Positions 8,076 to 15,449 of a stretch of DNA of 16,319 bases are shown here, piece after piece. Within the stretch, counting starts at the first letter, position 1. Each line of letters starts with the position of its first letter. The notes beneath the pieces are model-generated. The model was not told where the DNA came from. It saw only the letters and a program-made list of their open reading frames with translations, and did not search any database. Source of the DNA: Verrucomicrobiota bacterium (GTDB taxonomy: Bacteria > Verrucomicrobiota > Verrucomicrobiia > Methylacidiphilales > Verrucolacustridaceae). The stretch covers positions 1 through 16,319 of the forward strand of contig RGYX01000005.1 of the NCBI GenBank assembly GCA_010031845.1, written 5' to 3'. Position numbers and translations under genes: made by a program.

Positions 8076-10084
8076 GCCCTGAGAAGGCGCGAGCCCTCCG
8101 GGCTGCAGAGGGGTTGGCGACCAAGTTGGGGCTTCAGGGTCCCGAGGAGTTGGCGGGTTATCTACCCCGAAGACACGAAGATCGTCGGCAAGGTTGGCAC
8201 CCGCGGGAGGGGTTGCCTGAGGGACCGGTCCATTTTCAAGGAACGGTAACTCGGTCAAAACTAAACCGATGGAGGGGGCGGCGCTGTATGGTGGAGGTTG
8301 ACTTGGCGGTGGGAGACGGAAAGGAAGTGCTGGGGAATCCTGTTCGCTTGGTTTTTTATCATCTGCCTTTCATGGCCCGGGCATTTCCGGAGGGGAAACG
8401 GGTGGCTGTCTACGGAAGAATGGAGGAAAAAAAGGGCGTCTTTGTTCTGGCTCATCCAGAGACCGAGACCGTGGAGGAAGGGCGAGAGGAGGGGATCCAT
8501 TTGGATCGGGTGGTTCCCATTTACCCGCTGACTGAGGGACTGAATCAAAGACGTGTGCGATCCATCCTCTATCATTATTTAAAGCACTTTCCCCCCAAGG
8601 TCCGGGAGGCGTTTCCCGGAGTCCAGGATATGCCCAGCCGGCAACAAGCATGGCAGACGTTCCATTTCCCCGAGACTTTACGCAACGTAGAGATGGCCCG
8701 GCGCAGGCTCGCTTATGAGGAGCTTCTGGGAATCCAGTTTTCCCTCAAGGTGCGGCGATCGGCCAGGGAGGCAATTTGTGTCGAACGACCGGAGAAGACC
8801 CGGGAATTGGTGCAAGCTTGGAGGAAATCTCTCCCTTGGATGATGACCGGGGATCAACTTAAGGTCTGTCAGGAAATTGATGAAGACCTGAAGCTGGCCC
8901 GACCTATGCATCGACTCCTGCAGGGGGATGTGGGTTCCGGCAAGACCTTGGTGGCCGCCCACGCCCTTCTTCGTGGATTGGAGTCCGGATCCCACGTGGC
9001 GCTGATGGCTCCGACCACCCTTTTGGTCGAGCAACATGCCAGTTCCCTTCGAAAAATCATGCCGAAGGGGGTTTTGGAGATTGTCACCTGGACCTCAGAT
9101 TCGAAGCCCGGTCCGGCAGGTCTTTTTCCCCGCATCACGGTGGGGACCCACGCCCTGTTTGCGGAAAAGACCAGACTCTCCCGGCTCTCTCTATGTGTGA
9201 TTGACGAGCAGCAAAGGTTTGGGGTGAAACAGCGGGCGGCATTCCTGGCCAAAGGGGAGCGGCCCGATTTGTTGGTCCTTACGGCAACTCCCATCCCCCG
9301 GACCTACAATCTATTGCTTCACGGGGATCTGGATGTTTCTTTGTTGCAGGAAATGCCTCCCGGACGCGGAGAGGTGAAGACCCATGTGCGGGACGGTTCC
9401 GCGGTGGAAAAGATCTGGGCGCATCTTAAGGACCGGGTCCAGGCGGGGGATCGCGTTTACGTGGTGGTACCCAGATTGGGAGAGGATGTTAAGGATCCGG
9501 CGGACGAAGCCTCGGTGAAGCGCACCTATGAACAGCTGTGCGGGATTCTGGGGAAAGGCCGGGTAGCTTTACTCCATGGCCGAATGAAGGAGGAAGAAAA
9601 GTTAGCCGTACTTGATCGATTTAGAACCGGAGTTATCTCCGTGCTGGTCGCTACCACCGTGGTGGAGGTGGGGGTAGATGTGCCGGAAGCCAATTGGATG
9701 GTGATTGATCATGCAGATCGCTTGGGCCTTTCCCAACTTCACCAACTCCGCGGAAGAATAGGAAGGGGCGGGATGAATGGGAATTGTGTCCTCATTCAAC
9801 GCGCAGGTGGTTCATTCGCCCGCGAACGCTTGGAATTCCTGGCCAAGCATCGCGATGGATTTAAGGTCGCGGAAGAGGATTTTCGCCTGCGCGGTCCTGG
9901 GGATATTTTGGGAGATGATCAGAGCGGTTTACCGAGGTTCCGGCACGCGCGCTTGCCTTCCGATCTTCCCCTTTTGCAAAAAGCACAGGAGGATGCCCGG
10001 AGGCTGTTGGTGGAAGGATGGGGAAGTTGGTCCGGGTTGATGGAGGCTGAGAGCAGGGCTCGGGCCGACTTTGCGGCCAACTAG
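8051..10084 (+). CDS. recG: ATP-dependent DNA helicase RecG
   Basis: RecG is a 677-residue branched-DNA motor that reverses stalled forks and processes Holliday junctions. The N-terminal wedge/OB domain covers about residues 50-150 (VHFQGTVTRSKL onwards). The Walker A GDVGSGKT is at 292-299 with Lys298, and the Walker B-type DEQQRFG starts at 385. DEQQ replaces the commoner DEQH, a variation accepted in the family. TATPIPRT, HGDLDVSLLQEMPPGRGE and the motif VI region HQLRGRIGRG follow, then the RecG C-terminal region with FRLRGPGDILG. It begins inside the last 25 bp of recJ. The only in-frame ATG in a suitable place is 8051, preceded by a modest GGTGG. The product is complete and shows no frame problems. 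Confidence 0.97.
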   Translation: MADGRLALSPEKARALRAAEGLATKLGLQGPEELAGYLPRRHEDRRQGWHPREGLPEGPVHFQGTVTRSKLNRWRGRRCMVEVDLAVGDGKEVLGNPVRLVFYHLPFMARAFPEGKRVAVYGRMEEKKGVFVLAHPETETVEEGREEGIHLDRVVPIYPLTEGLNQRRVRSILYHYLKHFPPKVREAFPGVQDMPSRQQAWQTFHFPETLRNVEMARRRLAYEELLGIQFSLKVRRSAREAICVERPEKTRELVQAWRKSLPWMMTGDQLKVCQEIDEDLKLARPMHRLLQGDVGSGKTLVAAHALLRGLESGSHVALMAPTTLLVEQHASSLRKIMPKGVLEIVTWTSDSKPGPAGLFPRITVGTHALFAEKTRLSRLSLCVIDEQQRFGVKQRAAFLAKGERPDLLVLTATPIPRTYNLLLHGDLDVSLLQEMPPGRGEVKTHVRDGSAVEKIWAHLKDRVQAGDRVYVVVPRLGEDVKDPADEASVKRTYEQLCGILGKGRVALLHGRMKEEEKLAVLDRFRTGVISVLVATTVVEVGVDVPEANWMVIDHADRLGLSQLHQLRGRIGRGGMNGNCVLIQRAGGSFARERLEFLAKHRDGFKVAEEDFRLRGPGDILGDDQSGLPRFRHARLPSDLPLLQKAQEDARRLLVEGWGSWSGLMEAESRARADFAAN

Positions 10085-10131
10085 CATGGATCGGGATGGA
10101 TGAGCGAAGTAAAGCCAGGCTAGGATTCACC

Positions 10132-11433
10132 ATGAAAGAGGGCGGAGGCAATCGATCCAGGGAACTCTTTGCGAGGGCTAAAAAAGTCACCCCGGGGGGG
10201 GTTCATTCCCCGGTGCGGGCCTTTCGGGCGGTTGGAGGAACCCCCATCTTTATGGCCTCTGCCCAAGGAGCGAGAATTCAGGATGTTGATGGAAAAGAGT
10301 ACATTGATTATGTGGGAAGTTGGGGCCCGGCGATTCTGGGTCATGCCCATCCGGAAGTGGTGGACGCGGTGCGGTGTGTTGCCGGTAAGGGACTGAGTTT
10401 TGGGACGCCCCATGAAGGGGAAGTGGAATTGGCTGAAATGATTACCCGCATGGTGCCCGGACTGGAGAAAATCCGTTTTTGCAATAGCGGAACGGAAGCC
10501 ACCATGTCCTGTGTGCGCTTGGCTCGAGGTTGCATGGGAAGAACTAAAATCATCAAGTTTGCCGGTTGCTATCATGGTCACAGCGATGCCCTTCTGGTGG
10601 CGGCCGGCTCGGGGGCGTTGACGTTGGGCCGGCCGGACAGCGCCGGCGTTACGGAGGGTGCCGCACAAGACACCTTGGTACTTCCGTTTAACGATGAAAC
10701 AGCGGTGGAGGCGGCTTTTGCAGAGTATGGCAAGGAGATCGCCGCCGTTCTTTTGGAGCCTGTTCCAGCCAATGCAGGTCTTATTTTGCCGGCTAAAGGT
10801 TATTTGCACTTCTTGAGGGAAATTACGCGCAAACATCATGCTTTACTCATCTTTGATGAGGTGATGACCGGGTTTCGCCTGGCGCCCGGGGGGGCGCAGG
10901 AGATTTACGGGATTCGTCCTGATTTGAGCGCCTTCGGAAAAGTGATTGGTGGCGGAATGCCCGTGGGGGCTTTTGGTGGCAGAGCTGAAGTGATGGACTT
11001 TTTGGCGCCGGATGGGCCGGTCTATCAGGCGGGAACCCTTTCGGGCAATCCGATGGCCATGGCCGCCGGGTTGGCGCAATTAAAGGTTCTCGCACGTGGA
11101 GATGTGTATAAAAAACTGGAAAAAACAGGCAAAGCTCTTGAAGTAATGTTGGCGCAGGAGATTAAGGACTCAGGAGCCCCTGCGACCTGGGTCCGAATCG
11201 GGTCAATGTTCTGCCTTTTTTTCTGTCCAGCTGGGTTGGTCATCCGAAATTTGCAGGAGGCGCGTCGATGCGACACCCAAGCCTACAGCTTGTTTTTCCA
11301 CTCGTTGTTGGATGGCGGGGTGTATTTCCCTCCTTCCCAGTTCGAGACCTGTTTCCTTTCCGCGGCCCATGGGGATGGTGAGTTGGAGTTGACCCGCACC
11401 GCGCTGCGGCAAGCTCTCCGCCACAAGGCTTGA
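10132..11433 (+). CDS. hemL: Glutamate-1-semialdehyde 2,1-aminomutase
   Basis: This PLP enzyme turns glutamate-1-semialdehyde into 5-aminolevulinate, the last step of the C5 route to tetrapyrroles, in the cytosol. The signature TPGGVHSPVRAF is near the N-terminus. FCNSGTEATM and GCYHGH form the cofactor pocket, IFDEVMTGFR follows, and FGKVIGGGMPVGAFGG carries the PLP lysine. TLSGNPMAMAAG and VYFPPSQFE then match the family. I prefer the ATG at 10132 (433 residues), since it puts the PLP lysine at 270, close to its place in known HemL. An ATG at 10096 would add 12 residues and cannot be excluded. The gene follows recG with a short gap and is followed 31 bp later by the beta-helix protein. No hemA is visible here. 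General class-III aminotransferases are the alternative but fit worse. Confidence 0.96.
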   Translation: MKEGGGNRSRELFARAKKVTPGGVHSPVRAFRAVGGTPIFMASAQGARIQDVDGKEYIDYVGSWGPAILGHAHPEVVDAVRCVAGKGLSFGTPHEGEVELAEMITRMVPGLEKIRFCNSGTEATMSCVRLARGCMGRTKIIKFAGCYHGHSDALLVAAGSGALTLGRPDSAGVTEGAAQDTLVLPFNDETAVEAAFAEYGKEIAAVLLEPVPANAGLILPAKGYLHFLREITRKHHALLIFDEVMTGFRLAPGGAQEIYGIRPDLSAFGKVIGGGMPVGAFGGRAEVMDFLAPDGPVYQAGTLSGNPMAMAAGLAQLKVLARGDVYKKLEKTGKALEVMLAQEIKDSGAPATWVRIGSMFCLFFCPAGLVIRNLQEARRCDTQAYSLFFHSLLDGGVYFPPSQFETCFLSAAHGDGELELTRTALRQALRHKA

Positions 11434-11464
11434 GAACCGCACCGGGTCAGGGCAGGGTGATGAC

Positions 11465-12094
11465 ATGGGAACCGCTTTATCGGACTTTTTTGACCTGAAT
11501 GGCCAAAACCATGAAGCCCTTTACGCAGGGGTAAAGCATGCCTGGGAGGTTTTACCAAGAATCGGTTCTTATCTGCAGAAGTATCTGCAAAAAGGTTCCA
11601 AGGCCAAATTGATCGGCGCCCCGGTAATTGGGGAGAATGTTTTTCTCGGAGAGGGAACCATCGTGGAGCCAGGGGTATATATCCGGGGTCCGGCTTGGAT
11701 CGGAAAAAACTGTGAAATCCGTCACGGCGCCTATATCCGGGAAAATGTCATCGCCGGTGATGGTTGTGTGCTGGGGAATAGTTGTGAATTCAAGAACTGT
11801 GTCCTGCTTTCCGGGGCACATGTTTCGCACTTTAGCTACGTGGGGGATTCCGTGGTCGGTCGGGAAGTGAATCTTGGGGCCGGGGTCATCCTTTCCAATT
11901 ACCGTTTGGACGGCCAAGCCATCCGGGTCCGGGTGTCTGGTCAACTGGTGGAGACGGGCTTGAGAAAATTTGGCGCGATGGTCGGGGATCGCGCCTCCAT
12001 TGGCTGTAATGCAGTGGTCAACCCAGGTAGTTTGGTGGCCAAGGAAGCCAGAATCCTTCCTGGAACGATCTGGAGAGGGGCTGGAAAGACCTAG
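11465..12094 (+). CDS. Left-handed beta-helix acyltransferase, GlmU C-terminal-like
   Basis: This is a 209-residue protein made of an alpha-helical N-terminus (about 1-45) and hexapeptide repeats of the left-handed beta-helix type from about 50 to 200 (VIGENVFLGEGTIVEPG and similar turns). The stretch SHFSYVGDSVVGREVNLGAG closely resembles the acetyltransferase half of GlmU, with His122 in the place of the GlmU catalytic His. There is no nucleotidyltransferase domain, so it is not a complete bifunctional GlmU. It may acetylate a sugar phosphate or nucleotide sugar, a role inferred only from the fold. AGGG at 11454-11457 lies 7 bases before the ATG. It closes the plus-strand unit; its stop is one base from the stop of the convergent deacetylase. 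Confidence 0.85.
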   Translation: MGTALSDFFDLNGQNHEALYAGVKHAWEVLPRIGSYLQKYLQKGSKAKLIGAPVIGENVFLGEGTIVEPGVYIRGPAWIGKNCEIRHGAYIRENVIAGDGCVLGNSCEFKNCVLLSGAHVSHFSYVGDSVVGREVNLGAGVILSNYRLDGQAIRVRVSGQLVETGLRKFGAMVGDRASIGCNAVVNPGSLVAKEARILPGTIWRGAGKT

Positions 12095-12095
12095 A

Positions 12096-12839
12096 TCAGG
12101 CGTAGGGCATGCCGACAAAGTTGTGAAACGGTGTCGGCAGAAAAGCTCTCTCTACCAAACCATCAAAAATAGCGGGCACCGCATCGGCTGTCTGAGGATG
12201 TAGATCGTGCAGCAAAATAATGGAACCGGGTTGGCTGGCGGAGAGGACCCTTTGAGTGATGGTTGAGCTTCCCGGTTGTGACCAGTCTTTGGGATCCACA
12301 GACCAGTAAGCAACCCCCAGTCCCATCTTGGAGGCGATCGGGCCTTGTTCCCTTCGAAAGGCGCCATAGGGAGGGCGAAACCAGACCGGGGTGACTCCGG
12401 TGGCGCGGGTGATGGCTTCTTGGGTACGGGAGAGTTGCTGCTCCACGGCGGCATCAGACATCCCTGCCAACCGTGGGTGGGTGTAAGAGTGGTTGGCCAC
12501 ATCGTGACCTTCGTCTACCAACCGACGGGCCAGATCGGGGGAGGTGTCCACTTTGGAGCCAATCAAGAAGAAGGTGGCATGGAGATTCCGCTTGGAGAGT
12601 TCTGTCAGAACCCGCTCCGTGACCCCCGGGGTGGGGCCATCGTCAAAGGTCAGGGCTAGGCGGTTGCCGAACCCGGGTCCGCTATTAATGAAGTGGGGAT
12701 TGATCTCAAATTCACCCTCGATCGTGGGTTGATTGGGTTGAGACCGGCCGGGGGTAACCCATCCGACCCCCGCCATGGCTAACAGGCGTAGAAAATCGTT
12801 CCGCCTCATAGACTTTCTATTTAGCAGAGATGGAGGCAT
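12096..12839 (-). CDS. Exported NodB-type polysaccharide deacetylase
   Basis: This is a carbohydrate esterase family 4 protein that removes acetyl groups from N- or O-acetylated glycans using a bound metal. From the start chosen here (247 residues), motif 1 TFDDGP is at 64-69, the metal-binding NHSYTHP at 116-122, RPPYG at 155-159, WSVDPKDW near 179-186 and LLHD with His211 at 209-212. All catalytic motifs are present. The N-terminus, with basic residues and a hydrophobic stretch (FLRLLAMAGVGWV), looks like an export signal, so it should act in the envelope. The ATG at 12837-12839 is chosen because AGAGGT lies 9 bases upstream. ATG at 12807-12809 (MRRNDFLR) is a good alternative, and a longer form to 12914 would intrude on the divergent glycosyltransferase gene. 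The natural substrate is unknown. Confidence 0.9.
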   Translation of the reverse strand: MPPSLLNRKSMRRNDFLRLLAMAGVGWVTPGRSQPNQPTIEGEFEINPHFINSGPGFGNRLALTFDDGPTPGVTERVLTELSKRNLHATFFLIGSKVDTSPDLARRLVDEGHDVANHSYTHPRLAGMSDAAVEQQLSRTQEAITRATGVTPVWFRPPYGAFRREQGPIASKMGLGVAYWSVDPKDWSQPGSSTITQRVLSASQPGSIILLHDLHPQTADAVPAIFDGLVERAFLPTPFHNFVGMPYA

Positions 12840-12843
12840 GATC

Positions 12844-12847
12844 AAGG
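12844..12847 (+). promoter_or_regulatory. Ribosome binding site of the GT4 gene
   Basis: AAGG is 9 bases before the ATG at 12857. It lies in the 17 bp between two divergent start codons, right beside the minus-strand binding site, so the two mRNAs share complementary leader sequence. Confidence 0.5.
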
Positions 12848-12848
12848 C

Positions 12849-12854
12849 ACCTCT
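12849..12854 (-). promoter_or_regulatory. Ribosome binding site of the deacetylase
   Basis: Read on the minus strand, AGAGGT is 9 bases before the ATG at 12837-12839. It favours that codon over the in-frame ATG at 12807-12809, which has no comparable site. Confidence 0.5.
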
Positions 12855-12856
12855 GG

Positions 12857-14011
12857 ATGAAGATCTGTGATTTGACGCAAATTTACTCTCCCCTGGGAGG
12901 TGGCGTGAAGTCATACCTTCAGGCCAAACGCCAATTCATCATCGATGAGACTCCCTACGAACACCTGATGATCGTTCCGGGATCCAAAACCGAGCAGGTG
13001 GAGGGTGGGCGCGGGAAAATCTGGAAGGTTCGAGGCCCCCTGGTGAATCGAACGTCCCGCTATCGATGGATGCTGGATTTGCCCTCCCTTCTGCAAATTC
13101 TGTACCGCGAGAACCCGGAAATCGTCGAAGCCGGTGATCCCTACCATGCCGCCATGCTGGCGCGGAACTGGGCCAATCGAAGGGGCTCGGATTTTTACAT
13201 GTTCTACCATTCCCACTTTCCTGACGCCATGTTGAGGACGGTTCTAAAATTTGCCGGAACTTGGGCACGAAAATGGGTGGAGCGTGTGGCCGGCGACTAT
13301 CTCAGGAATCTTGCCGACAAAGGAAAGGGAGTCTTTGTGGGAAGCCAGCATCTGATGCGGGTATTGGACCATTGGGGGGTGCGACGATTGATCCATCTTC
13401 CCCTGGGAGTAGATACGTCAGTTTATTGTGAGGATTCGAACAGAGACCGCCTTGAAATCCGTCGCAAACTTGGATTACCCACGGATCGTCCGGTGTTGCT
13501 TTACGTGGGGCGGTTTTCCCCGGACAAAGATACCGCGTTACTGTTAAGGACGTGGTTGAAGATCAGGCAGCTCCGCCAGGAGCCATGGTTGGGAGTGATG
13601 ATCGGGGACGGCCAGATGACCGATGCGGTGGAAACATTCTGCCATCACACGCCCCAGGTTCGCCGAATCCCATTTTTACATCACCCACACGAACTAGCGG
13701 ACTGGTATCGGGCGGCCGATCTTTTGGTTCACCCGGGGCGCTGGGAGACTTTTGGTTTGGTTTTGCTTGAGGCCCAAGGGTGCGGATGTCCCGTGGTGGC
13801 TTTTCAAGGGGGAGCCATGGATGAGCAGGCCGCCGATCGGAGTAGCTGGTCCTTGGATCGTAGTAGCACCGGGCTCGCGGCAGCGGTGGTGCAAAAAGTA
13901 AGGAATCTGCATACCGCTGATCGCAAGAAGGCGGCTGATTTTGTCAGCCAAAACTTTAGCTGGAAAAAGACCTTTTCCCGACAGATGCAGGTTTATGCCA
14001 ACGGAAGATAA
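12857..14011 (+). CDS. Glycosyltransferase family 4 (GT-B fold)
   Basis: This 384-residue cytosolic or peripheral-membrane enzyme moves a sugar from an activated donor to a lipid or glycan acceptor with retention of configuration. The N-terminal acceptor domain has YSPLGGGVKSYL (10-21), the glycine-rich loop typical of GT4. HLPLGVDTSVY near the domain linker and LLYVGRFSPDKD at about 214-225 start the donor domain. The EX7E motif falls in ETFGLVLLE with Glu297 and Glu305, followed by GCPVVAF. There is no membrane helix. The donor and acceptor cannot be read from sequence. It is the first of three overlapping plus-strand genes and overlaps the GNAT-DUF2334 gene by 17 bp if that gene starts at 13995. 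Its promoter must lie within the divergent deacetylase gene. Confidence 0.93.
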   Translation: MKICDLTQIYSPLGGGVKSYLQAKRQFIIDETPYEHLMIVPGSKTEQVEGGRGKIWKVRGPLVNRTSRYRWMLDLPSLLQILYRENPEIVEAGDPYHAAMLARNWANRRGSDFYMFYHSHFPDAMLRTVLKFAGTWARKWVERVAGDYLRNLADKGKGVFVGSQHLMRVLDHWGVRRLIHLPLGVDTSVYCEDSNRDRLEIRRKLGLPTDRPVLLYVGRFSPDKDTALLLRTWLKIRQLRQEPWLGVMIGDGQMTDAVETFCHHTPQVRRIPFLHHPHELADWYRAADLLVHPGRWETFGLVLLEAQGCGCPVVAFQGGAMDEQAADRSSWSLDRSSTGLAAAVVQKVRNLHTADRKKAADFVSQNFSWKKTFSRQMQVYANGR

Positions 14012-15449
14012 GTCCCGTTCGGGGTTTCGGGTGCGTCCTTATGACCAAGAGGATCGTGCCCATGTGCGGAAAATCTGTGGGGACACGGGTTTTTTGGGGA
14101 ATCCAATCGACCCCGTGTTTCAGGACCGGGAGTTATTCAACGACTTTCTAACTTCTCCGTATACCGATGCGGAGCCGGAATGCTGTTTTGTTTTGGAGAA
14201 CCAGGACGGCGCCCTAGAGGGCTATTTGACTGCCTCCATGAATCCCGCGAAACATGATCGATTTATTTGGAATCGACTTCCCGGATGGTTGGGCAGAGCC
14301 GTCATGGGTTTTCTTTTTTCCTACAATCACGCGAGCCGAAAATACCTCCTCTGGTTGTTTTTCTGTGGTTGGCGGGAGACTCCCAAAAAACCCAAAGATG
14401 CGGCTCATTTTCACGTCAATCTTCTGCCCAGCGTACGGAGTGTGGAGGCCGTGCGGACTCTGATTGATGCTTTTCTGAGGCTCATGGGGCAGTCCGGCGT
14501 GCGCTGTGTTTATGGTCAGATTGTGACCCGGGGAGATCGCCGGGGGGAGAGAATGTTTGCCCGTTACGGCTTCCGGGTTACCGACCGCAAGGAAGTCACC
14601 AAATTTCGTCAACACTCAAAGGAAAAGGTTTTTCTCTGCACGGTGGTCAAGGATCTGGCGGAGTTTCCTCTTCTTTACGGAAAGGATCTGCAAAAAGAGG
14701 GTGGTAGAAGGTATCAAAAAGGTGGGCGAAAGCTTCTGCTTTCCTTGCATGATTTTCATCCCGGGAGCAGGCGTCAGATTACCGAACAGCTCGAATTCTG
14801 TCTTTCCCGTTGCCCGGGTCATGCCTCCATCTTGGTGGTTCCGGAGTACCATCATGGATGCTGCATCGACCAATGCTCCGAAAGTGTGGATCTATTAAGT
14901 CAATGGCAGGGACAGGGTCACGATTTAGCGCTTCATGGCTACTTCCACGACAGAGTCGGGTTGCCGAAAGACTCGTGGTGGTGGACCCGCGTTTACAGCA
15001 ACCAAGAGTCGGAATTTTTCAATCTCCCCGAAGATGAGGCAGAGAGGCGGTTGGAGGCTGGTTTGGCAATTTGGCGACGCTTGGGTTGGACTGCGGCAGG
15101 TTTCGTTGCGCCCGGTTGGCTTTATCCCAGTTCCCTGGAACCCATCTTGAGGAGAAAGGGGTTTGCCTACACCTGCCGTTTAAGGGAATTGGTGCATCTG
15201 GTGGATGGGGTACGGGAACCAGCTTGGGCAGGGGTGTACAGCCTGCGTTCCGAGTGGAGAAGGTTTTTGGCCTTCCGTTGGCATTCCGTCTGGAAGTCTA
15301 TTTGGGCTGGCCAGGACTTGGTGCGATTGAGTTTGCACCCCGGAGATCTGGAAGAACCCTTGGTCCGGCGACAGGTTGGGGTTTTGCTCGAAGAGTTGGC
15401 CGACCGTGGATATGGTTCGGTTTCTTACTCCGAACATGTCCAAGTGTGA
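13995..15449 (+). CDS. GNAT acetyltransferase-like / DUF2334 deacetylase fusion
   Basis: This 484-residue protein has two parts. Residues about 10-215 resemble GNAT N-acetyltransferases: RVRPYDQEDRAHVRKIC, PYTDAEPECCFVLENQDGALEGYL, HFHVNLLP and RMFARYGFRV. The usual acetyl-CoA loop (Q/R-x-x-G-x-G/A) is replaced by RSVEAV, without the glycines. Residues about 245-484 match DUF2334, a deacetylase-like family of the NodB superfamily: SLHDFHP with His252 and Asp253, LVVPEYHHG, LHGYFH (313-318), GFVAPGWL (369-376) and SLHPGD with His448. I chose the ATG at 13995, preceded by CAGG and overlapping the GT4 end; an ATG at 13941 would add 18 residues without conserved sequence. No signal peptide is seen, so it probably acts in the cytosol. 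A paired acetyl-transfer and deacetylation role on a sugar is conceivable but unproven. Confidence 0.85.
   Translation: MPTEDKSRSGFRVRPYDQEDRAHVRKICGDTGFLGNPIDPVFQDRELFNDFLTSPYTDAEPECCFVLENQDGALEGYLTASMNPAKHDRFIWNRLPGWLGRAVMGFLFSYNHASRKYLLWLFFCGWRETPKKPKDAAHFHVNLLPSVRSVEAVRTLIDAFLRLMGQSGVRCVYGQIVTRGDRRGERMFARYGFRVTDRKEVTKFRQHSKEKVFLCTVVKDLAEFPLLYGKDLQKEGGRRYQKGGRKLLLSLHDFHPGSRRQITEQLEFCLSRCPGHASILVVPEYHHGCCIDQCSESVDLLSQWQGQGHDLALHGYFHDRVGLPKDSWWWTRVYSNQESEFFNLPEDEAERRLEAGLAIWRRLGWTAAGFVAPGWLYPSSLEPILRRKGFAYTCRLRELVHLVDGVREPAWAGVYSLRSEWRRFLAFRWHSVWKSIWAGQDLVRLSLHPGDLEEPLVRRQVGVLLEELADRGYGSVSYSEHVQV

Noticed and set aside
10120..10839. 239-codon minus-strand open frame opposite hemL
   Set aside because: It is an antisense shadow of a fully conserved HemL; the translation resembles no known protein.
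12839..12914. 25-residue N-terminal extension of the deacetylase up to an ATG at 12914
   Set aside because: It would overlap the start of the divergent glycosyltransferase gene and adds sequence before the export signal; a good binding site supports 12839 instead.
13941..13994. 18-residue N-terminal extension of the GNAT-DUF2334 protein
   Set aside because: The added residues show no conservation with the GNAT fold and lie wholly inside the glycosyltransferase gene; the ATG at 13995 is better placed.
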